The notes under the pieces are model-generated. The model was given only the letters and a program-made list of their open reading frames with translations. It did no database searches and had not been told where the DNA came from. Below, in pieces: positions 1-7,862 of a stretch of DNA of 64,000 bases (the stretch's first letter is position 1; every line of letters starts with the position of its first letter). The translations under genes and the position numbers were made by a program. Origin of the DNA: Alteromonas sp047556435 (GTDB lineage: Bacteria > Pseudomonadota > Gammaproteobacteria > Enterobacterales > Alteromonadaceae); assembly GCF_047556435.1 (NCBI RefSeq), contig NZ_CP180210.1, positions 1,922,001 through 1,986,000 of the forward strand, in the 5' to 3' direction.

Positions 1-2324
1 CCAGAGAGCGTCCGCAAGAAAAGCGTCAGGCAGCAGATGAGAAACACAGCGAATTCGCAGACAAGGATTCTGATTTTATCAGCCTGTACAACCTGTGGGT
101 GGCGTTTCGCGAGCAACAATCGTCGCTAAGTCATAATCAACTGCGTAAATGGTGTAAGACACACTTTATTCATTACCTTCGCATGCGCGAGTGGCAGGAT
201 ATTGTCAGTCAGCTGAAAAAGTCAGTGGCTGAGCTTGGGATGGGGACTGTTAAGCAAACTGCCGATTATGACGCCATTCACCAGGCGTTGTGTACCGGGC
301 TGTTATCCCATCTGGGCTTTAAAGATAAAGACCGCGAATATCTGGGCTCGCGCAATACCCGGTTTATGATTTTTCCCGGCTCCGGTTTGTCAAAGTCGCA
401 ACCAAAGTGGGTCATGGCCGCAGAGCTGGTAGAAACCTCCCGTTTATTTGCGCGCGATGTTGCGCGAATCGACCCGCGTTGGGTAGAGCCGCTGGCAAAA
501 CATGTTACTCAGTCCAGTTATTCTGAGCCTCATTGGTCGAAAAAGCGCGGTGCGGTGATGGCCTGGGAGAAAGTAACCTTATTCGGTTTACCAATAGTGA
601 TGCGCCGGGCCGTGGTGTACAGCCAGATCGATCCGGCCGTTTGTCATGAGCTGTTTATCCGCGAAGCGCTGGTGGAAGGCAATACCCGTTTACGTTACGA
701 CTTTCTGGATGATAATCATGCTTTACTGGCGCAGGCTGATGAATTAGAGCAGAAAACCCGTCGTCGCGACCTGATGGTGGACGAGCAGCAACTGGTCGAT
801 TTTTATGCCTCCCGCATACCGGTTGAAGTTAACAACGAGGCGGCTTTCAAAAAATGGTGGAAGCAGCAGAGCAGCGACGCGCTGCGTTTCACTGAGGAAG
901 ATGTATATCGACAGCAGCCGGGTCTTTGTGTGGAAAATGCATTTCCGGATGTGTGGCGTCAGGCTAACCTGACGCTGCCGCTGCGTTATCATTTTGAGCC
1001 CAATGCCGCGGACGACGGGGTTACGGTACTGATACCGCTACCTTTGTTAAATCAGGTAGAAGATATCGGTTTTGACTGGCAGGTGCCCGGGTTGCGGGAA
1101 GAGCGCATCACTGCGATGATCCGTGGGCTGCCCAAACGTCTTCGCAAAAACTTTGTGCCAGCGCCTAACTTTGCGCAGGCGTGTATGTCAGATATCAGCC
1201 AGACCAATAAAAAAGGTCAGCCGGTTACCCTCGTGGATGCGGTTACCGATAAACTGCGGCGTATGACGGGGATCACGGTCAGCGAAGATGAATGGAAAGA
1301 GGTGCAACTGGAGCGTCATCTTGTAATGCACTTTGCGGCCGTTAACGAGCAAGGCGACACGATTGCCCGCCATGACGATCTCTACACACTGAAACAGCAG
1401 TGTCAGGGGCAGGTTAAAGAAACCTTCGAGCAGGCCGCGACACCAGAACTGGAACGCACCGGAATTGAAACATGGGATTTTGACGCCCTGCCAGAAACTT
1501 TCGTACAAAAGATGGCCGGGTTTGAGGTGCAGGCGTTCCCGGCGCTTGTACCTAAAGGTAATAAGGTAGACATCGAGCTTATCGATGAAGCAGGCAAGGC
1601 GTCAGCGCTGCACCGTCAGGGCGTTAATGTGCTGATTAAAAACGCCATGCCGTCACCGCTTAATTACCTGCAAAACAAATTACCGAATAAAGCCAAACTG
1701 GGGCTGTACTTTAACCCGTTCGGGCAAATCAAAGCCCTGATAGATGACTGTATTATGGCAGGCATCGATGACCTCGTTGCAAGGTTTTGCAAGCAGCACA
1801 ATACAGAAATTCGCGACCAGGATAGCTTTGACCGTTGTGTTGATGCAGTGCGTGCGGATATCAACGACGAGGTGCTGAAAATTGCTCAGCAGGTAGAGGA
1901 GGGACTCACACTGGCTAATCAGTGTCAGAAGCAAATGAAAGGCAATGTGCCGCTGACCATGGTCAGCGCGTTGGGAGACTGCAAATCGCACTTGTCTCAA
2001 CTGGTGTATCCTGGATTTGTCAGCGATATTGGCGCGGCGCGTTTACCTGACTGGAATCGCTACATCAAAGGCCTGGTGCGTCGTCTGGAAAAGTTACCAA
2101 TCGATCCGAATAAAGATCGTATGCAGCAGGTGACGATAGAAAAAGTGATCGCGGCCTGGGAAAAAGCGAAGAGCAAGTACCCTGCTGACAAAGTGCCCGA
2201 TACGTTGCATGAGGTACGCTGGATGATCGAAGAATTACGCGTAAGCTTGTTTGCGCAACAGCTCGGCACGGCGTATCCGATATCCGCCAAGCGGATTACC
2301 GCCAGGTTAGAGGAGTTAGTGTAA
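1..2324 (+). CDS. hrpA: ATP-dependent RNA helicase HrpA, C-terminal part (5' end outside window)
   Basis: The open frame runs in from the window edge (frame of base 3), so the first visible GTG at base 99 is internal. About 773 residues are visible. They match the C-terminal half of E. coli HrpA (about 1300 aa in total) almost throughout: ERPQEKRQAADEKH before base 60, then LRMREWQDI, FPGSGL, PKWVMAAELVETSRL, YSEPHW, LPNKAKLGLYFNP and the terminal WMIEELRVSLFAQQLGT. This covers the post-helicase OB-type region and the DUF3418 C-terminal domain; the DEAH motor itself lies upstream and is not seen. HrpA is a DEAH-box helicase known to act on colliding or stalled ribosomes and on mRNA processing. 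The frame is intact to its TAA. Identification is by remembered family similarity and is very secure. Confidence 0.96.
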   Translation, partial: RERPQEKRQAADEKHSEFADKDSDFISLYNLWVAFREQQSSLSHNQLRKWCKTHFIHYLRMREWQDIVSQLKKSVAELGMGTVKQTADYDAIHQALCTGLLSHLGFKDKDREYLGSRNTRFMIFPGSGLSKSQPKWVMAAELVETSRLFARDVARIDPRWVEPLAKHVTQSSYSEPHWSKKRGAVMAWEKVTLFGLPIVMRRAVVYSQIDPAVCHELFIREALVEGNTRLRYDFLDDNHALLAQADELEQKTRRRDLMVDEQQLVDFYASRIPVEVNNEAAFKKWWKQQSSDALRFTEEDVYRQQPGLCVENAFPDVWRQANLTLPLRYHFEPNAADDGVTVLIPLPLLNQVEDIGFDWQVPGLREERITAMIRGLPKRLRKNFVPAPNFAQACMSDISQTNKKGQPVTLVDAVTDKLRRMTGITVSEDEWKEVQLERHLVMHFAAVNEQGDTIARHDDLYTLKQQCQGQVKETFEQAATPELERTGIETWDFDALPETFVQKMAGFEVQAFPALVPKGNKVDIELIDEAGKASALHRQGVNVLIKNAMPSPLNYLQNKLPNKAKLGLYFNPFGQIKALIDDCIMAGIDDLVARFCKQHNTEIRDQDSFDRCVDAVRADINDEVLKIAQQVEEGLTLANQCQKQMKGNVPLTMVSALGDCKSHLSQLVYPGFVSDIGAARLPDWNRYIKGLVRRLEKLPIDPNKDRMQQVTIEKVIAAWEKAKSKYPADKVPDTLHEVRWMIEELRVSLFAQQLGTAYPISAKRITARLEELV

Positions 2325-2623
2325 CGCCGATACCTTCACGGAATGTCCGGGAGCGGTGAAGGCAGAGTGCTCGCACTCAAACGGATACGGTGCAGGCCTG
2401 CATGACCGAACCTGGATGGTAGCGAACCTAACAATTTAATGTCAGACCGTAAGCAGGTAACTGCCGGATAGGTAAACAAATTTACTTATCCGGTGACAGT
2501 TTTGTAGCAACCGTGTTGCGCTCATTTACGTTTACGCATTGACAAGCTCAACCATGCGCCCTATAACGAGAGTTACAGGTGAAGGTACAGCGGTTCAGGT
2601 TGATCTGAGGTAGGAGAAGTAAA
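2325..2623 (+). other. hrpA-pilZ intergenic region with clustered inverted repeats
   Basis: No gene is seen here. Four dyad elements lie within 165 bases: CCTTCAC/GTGAAGG (2333-2339 with 2356-2362), GAGTGC/GCACTC (2365-2370 with 2373-2378), the palindrome TGCAGGCCTGCA (2391-2402), and a long stem of 13 pairs with one G-T wobble (2464-2476 with 2481-2493, loop CAAA). The last is followed by only TGACAGTTTTG, so it could be a weak hrpA terminator. The others have no U-tract. The strand is given as that of both flanking genes. It may be a structured leader for the PilZ gene. I see no match to the known c-di-GMP riboswitch cores. Confidence 0.45.
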
Positions 2624-2926
2624 ATGTTGGGATACGACGATAAACGCAACTTTTTCAGGATGATGGTGAATTCCCCATGTCAGTTGGAAATTAATGACGA
2701 GGAGTCAAGCCGCACATTGCAGGCGGTGTGTAAGGACATCAGTGCGACGGGTATGTCACTGGAAGTTGCAGAACCTTCTGTCGAGCTTGGCACAAAGGTC
2801 AATGTGTCAATAGATTCAACCAGCTCTCAGATACCCTCACTTTCTGCCATCGCTACCGTGGTGCGCTGCGTGCCCGAATCGGAGAGCAGTTGCCTTATCG
2901 GTGTAGAAATTTCCGAAATGAAATAA
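2624..2926 (+). CDS. PilZ domain protein, probable c-di-GMP receptor
   Basis: A 100-residue single-domain protein. It carries both PilZ signature elements: an RxxxR motif near the N-terminus (KRNFFR, residues about 8-13) and a D-x-S-x-x-G motif (DISATG, about residues 43-48), followed by a beta-barrel-like tail ending GVEISEMK. PilZ domains bind cyclic di-GMP through exactly these residues, so binding is a well-founded inference; the output is unknown because no effector domain is attached. Short free-standing PilZ proteins usually act by protein-protein contact in motility or biofilm control. The ATG is preceded by TAGGAGAAGTAAA, a good ribosome site. It stands alone: hrpA ends 299 bases upstream and a terminator follows directly. 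Confidence 0.88.
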   Translation: MLGYDDKRNFFRMMVNSPCQLEINDEESSRTLQAVCKDISATGMSLEVAEPSVELGTKVNVSIDSTSSQIPSLSAIATVVRCVPESESSCLIGVEISEMK

Positions 2927-2933
2927 CAGAAGC

Positions 2934-2961
2934 AAAAGCGTGCTGAGACACGCTTTTTTTC
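2934..2961. terminator. Rho-independent terminator after the PilZ gene
   Basis: Stem AAAGCGTG/CACGCTTT (2935-2942 with 2949-2956), loop CTGAGA, followed by a run of T on the + strand. The A-rich left flank lets it also serve transcripts of the convergent rlmI gene. Confidence 0.85.
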
Positions 2962-3075
2962 TACTTCCTTTGCACCGCAGAGTATTGCGGGTATAAACCA
3001 GTCCAGGCAAGGTGTCGGGTATTGGGTAAGGTTGCCATCTACTGCTACACGATTCGACATCGCTTTTAAGTATGC

Positions 3076-4266
3076 CTAATCAGTAACCTCGCAAATCAGC
3101 CCTTTGAGATAATGCCCTTCCGGATAGCTGCCAATAACCGGATGGTCGCTGGCCTGTGAAAGTCGCTCAATAATTTTAATGGTTCTGCCGGCATCCAGTG
3201 CAGCATCAGCCACGATCTTCTGGAATAAATCAGCAGGCATCAGGCCTGAACAGCTGAATGTAAATAGCAGGCCACCAGGTTTCACCGCGTGAATACCATA
3301 CATATTAATATCTTTGTAACCACGAGATGCACGGGGAAGAGACGCTTTCGAGTCGACAAATTTAGGCGGATCCAAAATCACCATATCAAATTGGTTTTTT
3401 TGTTCGTAATACTGCCGTAATACCTGAAACACGTCCTGATTCACCATGTCACATCTCGCTGTGTCCAGGCCGTTCATTTCAAGGTGTTTTCTGGCTAAGG
3501 CCAGCGCAGGCTCAGACACATCCACGTTGGTAACATGCGTGGCGCCGCCTTGTAACGCATAGCAGGAAAAGGTGCCGGTATAGCTGAAACAGTTGAGAAC
3601 CGTCGCGCCTTTTGCATATCGTCCTGCGGCAGCCCGGCTATCGCGCTGATCCAGATAAAAGCCGGTTTTGTGCCCCTGTTCGATATCAACCAGTATATTG
3701 AGCCCGTTTTCAGTAATCGTGACCTGTTTCTCCGGCTCTCCGGACAGTACCTGCACCACCGGTTCTAACCCTTCTTTTTTACGCACGTCAACATCACTGC
3801 GCTCAAATACGGCGAGTTCCGGCAGCAGTTTATTCAGGGCCCAGACAATTTTATTACGGTGTTTTTCTCCGCCAGCACTGAGCAACTGCACAACAGCCAC
3901 TGTATTGTAAACATCAATAGTTATGCCGGGCAGCCCGTCAGACTCAGACGCAATCAGCCGGAAACTGTTAGTATCGCGGTCGGCAAAAAGTCGCTGGCGT
4001 AAGCGCAGTGCCTGATCGATGCGGCGCAAAAAGAAACCGTTATCAATGCTTTCTGATTGATTGAACGTCCACATCCGTACCCGGATTTGAGACTCTGGTG
4101 AGTAAGCGCCCCGTCCCAGCCATTCGCCGGTTGCGCTGACAACGTCAACGGTGTCACCACTGCGGCATTTTCCTTTCAGCGACGCAACGGCACTTGCAAA
4201 TACCCAGGGATGGCGGCGTTTTAATGATTTTTCACGGTCCGGGTTTAATACGACGGTTGCTGACAT
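3076..4266 (-). CDS. rlmI: 23S rRNA (cytosine-1962-C5)-methyltransferase RlmI
   Basis: A 396-residue protein, the same length as E. coli RlmI. It has an N-terminal PUA-like domain (about 1-75, starting VVLNPDREKSLKRRHPWVFASAV), a linker, and a Rossmann-type SAM methyltransferase domain. Visible methyltransferase motifs are VLNCFSYTGTFSCYA (motif I), NVDVSEPAL, and ILDPPKF (catalytic DPPxF-type motif), plus FTFSCSG near the C-terminus. RlmI methylates C1962 of 23S rRNA. It is monocistronic and convergent with the PilZ gene, sharing the bidirectional terminator at 2934-2961. It is divergent from the quinone oxidoreductase, with about 280 bases between the starts. Confidence 0.93.
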   Translation of the reverse strand: MSATVVLNPDREKSLKRRHPWVFASAVASLKGKCRSGDTVDVVSATGEWLGRGAYSPESQIRVRMWTFNQSESIDNGFFLRRIDQALRLRQRLFADRDTNSFRLIASESDGLPGITIDVYNTVAVVQLLSAGGEKHRNKIVWALNKLLPELAVFERSDVDVRKKEGLEPVVQVLSGEPEKQVTITENGLNILVDIEQGHKTGFYLDQRDSRAAAGRYAKGATVLNCFSYTGTFSCYALQGGATHVTNVDVSEPALALARKHLEMNGLDTARCDMVNQDVFQVLRQYYEQKNQFDMVILDPPKFVDSKASLPRASRGYKDINMYGIHAVKPGGLLFTFSCSGLMPADLFQKIVADAALDAGRTIKIIERLSQASDHPVIGSYPEGHYLKGLICEVTD

Positions 4267-4546
4267 AGGGTCCTCGCTTACTGAAAAGCCGGTTGCAGGA
4301 AAACAGGGCGCGAAGTATAGCGGGATTCATCCACTCCCGCGACTTTTGCGTAGCTATCCTCTACATTGAGTCAACTTAAGTTGCGCGGTAGAAAAGCTAA
4401 TGCGTCCTCAGCAACGCTTATCAACTACACTCAGGCGGTGAGTGAATGCGGTTTATAATGTGACGCTGCAGAATGCGCTGCCGGTATGCGGCATTAGTAT
4501 ACGCGTATATCGCGCCGGGGATTTAAACAGACACAGGGAGTTATCT

Positions 4547-5524
4547 ATGCAATATGTGGATTTTGAGCAGGGGCAGGGCCCAGAGGGTCTTACTATTGGA
4601 CAAACGGAAAGGCCTGCGATTAAGGCGGGATACGTCAGAGTCAGGGTCGCAGCCTTTGGTGTTAACAGGGCCGATACGCTGCAGCGCCAGGGGCATTATC
4701 CGCCACCACCCGGAGAAAGTGATATTCTGGGACTGGAAGTTGCTGGGGAAGTTATTGAAGTTGGCGAGAAGGTTACTGCCTGGCAGCCGGGAGATCGGGT
4801 TTTCGGCTTGGTTGCCGGTGGCGGCTATGCCGAAGAGGTGGTGGTGCTCGCAACGCATATTATGCGGTGTCCGGCATCGCTCTCGTTCGAGCAGTGTGCA
4901 GGTCTGGCCGAGGTTTATCTTACCGCATTCCAGTGCCTGGATTTAATTGGTGGCGTGGAGCACGGTCAGCGCGCCCTTATTCATGCAGGTGCCAGTGGCG
5001 TAGGGCTGGCTGCATTGCAGCTTTGTCGCTATTTCGGTGTTGAGGCCGCCACGACAGCCTCAACGGCAGAGAAGCTGAAATACTGCGAGAAAATGGGCGC
5101 GTCTGTGTGTATCAATTATAAAGAGAAAGATTTTAAGGACGTGTTGCAAACCGTCTGGCCTGATGGAGTGGAGTTTGTGCTGGATATGGTAGGGGGAGAT
5201 TATCTGAATAAGAACCTTTCTGTACTCAGGCGTGATGGTATTATAGTGTACCTGGCGATGCTGGCGGGCCGGTATGCTGACAAACTGGACATGGCAAAAA
5301 TGTTGGCCAAGCGCGCCAGAATTCAGGCTACCACACTACGAAACCGCAGCGACGACTATAAAGCTGCGTTAATACAGCGATTCAGTGAGCGCTGTCTGTC
5401 AGCGTTTGATACCGGCGAACTGGTAGTAAACATGGATACTGTGTTCGCTGTGCAGGATATCTCTGAGGCTCACCGCCGCCTCGAGAACAACGATTCAGTC
5501 GGCAAGTTTGTCGGGAAATGGTAG
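4547..5524 (+). CDS. Quinone oxidoreductase-like, zinc-independent MDR superfamily (PIG3/QOR type)
   Basis: A 325-residue NAD(P)H-dependent oxidoreductase. I place the start at the ATG at 4547 because it follows ACAGGGAG by six bases and fits family length; an upstream GTG at 4442 would add an unlike tail. The N-terminal GroES-like domain shows GVNRADTLQRQGHYPPPPG and LGLEVAGEV; the nucleotide-binding domain shows IHAGASGVGLAALQL, the AxxGxG-like MDR dinucleotide motif. The Cys/His ligands of zinc alcohol dehydrogenases are absent, as expected for quinone oxidoreductases. PIG3/TIGR02824 proteins reduce quinones or enals with NADPH. The substrate cannot be read from sequence. No operon partner is visible. 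Confidence 0.86.
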   Translation: MQYVDFEQGQGPEGLTIGQTERPAIKAGYVRVRVAAFGVNRADTLQRQGHYPPPPGESDILGLEVAGEVIEVGEKVTAWQPGDRVFGLVAGGGYAEEVVVLATHIMRCPASLSFEQCAGLAEVYLTAFQCLDLIGGVEHGQRALIHAGASGVGLAALQLCRYFGVEAATTASTAEKLKYCEKMGASVCINYKEKDFKDVLQTVWPDGVEFVLDMVGGDYLNKNLSVLRRDGIIVYLAMLAGRYADKLDMAKMLAKRARIQATTLRNRSDDYKAALIQRFSERCLSAFDTGELVVNMDTVFAVQDISEAHRRLENNDSVGKFVGKW

Positions 5525-5623
5525 GGCAAGGTAAGCTGCGATATGTCGTTGCGGTATACTGGTTCTGCCAGAAGATAAGAGCAAGATCGGACAAACACGC
5601 CTGAGTCGAACAGGTATACTCTT

Positions 5624-6496
5624 GTGCAAGGAGAAATCAACGACGCGAGAGTTATGAAAAACGCATTGGGTCAGGTTATTGACTATATTTACGATAATCT
5701 GGACAACCCGCCAACCCTTGAGCAGTTGGCACAATTTACCGGTCTTTCTGAAAGCTACTTCCAGCGGCGTTTTGTGGCACAGTACGGCATATCTGCCGAC
5801 GCGTTGCAGCGCCTGCTCAGGTTGAGGCGGGCGGCATGGCAGTTGGCGTTCCGTCCTCATCAAACCGTTACTGATATTGCTTATGACGCTGGTTTTGAGA
5901 GTGTGGCGGCGTTCAGTAAATCCTTTCGCCGTCATGGTGGCGTAACGCCTTCGGAGTTCAGAGCTAACCCGGACTGGGATTATTGGCGATCGCTGGAAAC
6001 ACCACTGGCAGGACTGCGCACAAATCATAATGATGATAGTGAATTTACGCCGGAATCATCAACGCTAATTGCATTTCCCTCACTCACATTAAGCGGTATT
6101 CACCATCAGGCTGACCCCGTGACTCTGGGTAAGACACTGCGTCAGCTTATTAACTGGCGTCAGGCTCACGGTGTATCACCACCACGGTCCAGAACCTTTA
6201 ATATTTTTGTGGCGCCACCGACGCCAGGGCACCTCGATATTTTTATTGGCGCGACTAACGGTGCAGGCAAACCGCTGGAGGCAGGTATGCGTCACTATGT
6301 GTTACCCGCAATGGAGTGTCTGACCCTGTTCTTTAGCGGTAGCGAAACGGCGATGGGTAGGGCAATGGCCAGGTTAACAGAAGAGGCAGGCGGTTGCCTT
6401 TGTCATCCACCGTTTATTGAACGGGTTCGTTGGTTTCCCGATGTTCCCGAGGAGGAGGCCGAGTACCGACTTTATGCGCCAGTGACATTAAGCTAA
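5624..6496 (+). CDS. AraC-family transcriptional regulator with GyrI-like effector domain
   Basis: Up to 290 residues. An AraC/XylS DNA-binding domain is N-terminal (about 15-115), with two helix-turn-helix units: LEQLAQFTGLSESYFQRRF and VTDIAYDAGFESVAAFSKSF, ending in the usual GVTPSEFR. The C-terminal part (about 140-290) resembles the GyrI-like/effector-binding domain (AraC_E_bind), as in Rob and BmrR-like regulators, which binds small hydrophobic ligands. Start choice is uncertain: GTG at 5624 or ATG at 5654, both with poor ribosome sites (AAGGAG at 5628-5633 lies 20 bases from the ATG). It could regulate the upstream oxidoreductase, 99 bases away on the same strand, but this is only inference from position. 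Confidence 0.87.
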   Translation: MQGEINDARVMKNALGQVIDYIYDNLDNPPTLEQLAQFTGLSESYFQRRFVAQYGISADALQRLLRLRRAAWQLAFRPHQTVTDIAYDAGFESVAAFSKSFRRHGGVTPSEFRANPDWDYWRSLETPLAGLRTNHNDDSEFTPESSTLIAFPSLTLSGIHHQADPVTLGKTLRQLINWRQAHGVSPPRSRTFNIFVAPPTPGHLDIFIGATNGAGKPLEAGMRHYVLPAMECLTLFFSGSETAMGRAMARLTEEAGGCLCHPPFIERVRWFPDVPEEEAEYRLYAPVTLS

Positions 6497-6503
6497 AGAT
6501 AGG

Positions 6504-6531
6504 CGCCCCGGTTTGCTTTGTGAGCGGGGCG
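6504..6531. terminator. Hairpin between convergent AraC-type gene and rnhA
   Basis: GC-rich stem CGCCCCG/CGGGGCG (6504-6510 with 6525-6531), 14-base loop, no good T-run on either side. Position between two convergent genes suggests a terminator, but the lack of a U-tract makes it weak. Confidence 0.4.
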
Positions 6532-6571
6532 TGTGGCGGTGCAGTTTTATAACGCGGGGACGACTGTTCGC

Positions 6572-7039
6572 CTATCCGCTGAAACCTTCATCTGGTTGCG
6601 TCGGGTTCGCTGACGCTGCCTCGCGGGCAAGATCATCACAGCGTTCATTTTCAGGATGACCAGAATGACCTTTCACCCAGTGCCAGTCGATATCGTGGCG
6701 TTTCACAGCTTCATCAAGCTGTTTCCAGAGATCGGCATTTTTCACCGGTTTTTTATCTGACGTTCGCCAGCCGTTTTTACGCCAGTTATGGATCCACTGA
6801 TTAATCCCGTTTTTGACATACTGGCTGTCCGTTGTCAGATCCACTTTGCAGGGCTCAGTCAGACTATTAAGTGCTACGATAGGGGCCAGCAGCTCCATGC
6901 GATTGTTGGTCGTATGAGCAAAACCATCGCTTAATTCTTTACGGTGAGATTTGTACACCAGAACCGCGCCGTAGCCTCCCGGCCCGGGATTACCCAGACA
7001 CGAACCGTCTGTGAAAATATGAATTGTTTTTCGGGTCAC
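6572..7039 (-). CDS. rnhA: Ribonuclease HI
   Basis: A 155-residue protein matching E. coli RNase HI (155 aa) along its whole length. The catalytic acidic residues are visible: D in IFTDGSCLGNPGPGGYG, E in NNRMELLAPI, D in TTDSQYV, and the terminal ENERCDDLA region with its D. The basic-protrusion segment HNWRKNGWRTSDKKPV is present. The enzyme cleaves RNA in RNA-DNA hybrids (R-loops, primers). It is divergent from dnaQ with 85 bases between the starts, the classical rnhA/dnaQ arrangement with overlapping promoters. Confidence 0.97.
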   Translation of the reverse strand: MTRKTIHIFTDGSCLGNPGPGGYGAVLVYKSHRKELSDGFAHTTNNRMELLAPIVALNSLTEPCKVDLTTDSQYVKNGINQWIHNWRKNGWRTSDKKPVKNADLWKQLDEAVKRHDIDWHWVKGHSGHPENERCDDLAREAASANPTQPDEGFSG

Positions 7040-7124
7040 CCGATTACCTCTTTTTGCTGTTTGTCATAGCGTGTCGCGATGGGATTGATATACTAGCAAA
7101 AAAGAGAAGCAAAGCAGAGATAAC

Positions 7125-7844
7125 ATGCGTCAGATTGTACTGGATACAGAAACCACAGGTATTGATCCGAAAGAAGGCCACAGGATAATTGAAATTGGTT
7201 GTGTGGAAGTGGTAAACCGAAAACTGACCGGTAATCATTTTCACGTGTATATTAATCCGGGCCGCCAGATTGAACAGGAGGCTATCGAGGTTCACGGCAT
7301 TACCAATGAATTTCTGGCTGATAAGCCGGTGTTTAAAGATATCGCCCAGGACTTTGTCAACTTCATTCGCGGCGCGCAACTGGTGATCCATAACGCGCCG
7401 TTTGATGTGGGGTTTATGGATCATGAGTTTTCCATGGAGCCATCTACCCGCACGGTAAAAACGGCGGATATCTGTACGGTACTCGATACCCTGGTCGTAG
7501 CCCGGCAGATGCATCCGGGTCAGAAAAATAACCTCGACGCGTTGTGTAAACGCTACGGCATTGACAATTCCCATCGTGAACTTCACGGCGCGTTACTGGA
7601 TGCGGAAATTCTCGCCGATGTTTATCTGTTGATGACGGGTGGGCAAACCAAGCTCAGACTTGCCGGTGAAAACAGCGACTCGGACACTCACGCCCAAGCC
7701 ATACGCCGCGTTCAGCGAAACGGAAATAAATTAAAGGTTATCAATGCATCCGCCGATGAATTAGCACAGCATGAAGCCAGATTAGACATCGTGGAACAAA
7801 GTGGTGGCAAGTGTCTCTGGCGGGCAACGGGCAGCGAAGAATAA
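7125..7844 (+). CDS. dnaQ: DNA polymerase III epsilon subunit (3'-5' proofreading exonuclease)
   Basis: A 239-residue protein, close to E. coli DnaQ (243 aa). Exonuclease motifs are clear: ExoI VLDTETTGID with D7 and E9, ExoII HNAPFDVGFMDHE, and ExoIIIe ELHGALLDAEILADVYL with the catalytic His and Asp. The short C-terminal tail (after about residue 190) is the region that contacts the alpha polymerase subunit. It proofreads for the replicative polymerase. It sits back-to-back with rnhA, and the next gene (7863) starts 18 bases downstream and may be co-transcribed. Confidence 0.97.
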   Translation: MRQIVLDTETTGIDPKEGHRIIEIGCVEVVNRKLTGNHFHVYINPGRQIEQEAIEVHGITNEFLADKPVFKDIAQDFVNFIRGAQLVIHNAPFDVGFMDHEFSMEPSTRTVKTADICTVLDTLVVARQMHPGQKNNLDALCKRYGIDNSHRELHGALLDAEILADVYLLMTGGQTKLRLAGENSDSDTHAQAIRRVQRNGNKLKVINASADELAQHEARLDIVEQSGGKCLWRATGSEE

Positions 7845-7862
7845 CAGCGGGAGCCAGCGCAA

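Noticed and set aside
2391..2402. TGCAGGCCTGCA as a site-specific recombination or attachment site
   Set aside because: A 12-base palindrome next to hrpA with no integrase, no duplicated flank and no mobile gene nearby.
2464..2493. c-di-GMP riboswitch (GEMM) upstream of the PilZ gene
   Set aside because: The strong stem and the surrounding dyads do not show the conserved GEMM core as I recall it; only structure, not identity, is supported.
7044..7586. A 180-codon minus-strand frame across dnaQ
   Set aside because: It is antisense to dnaQ and would cover the rnhA/dnaQ promoter region.
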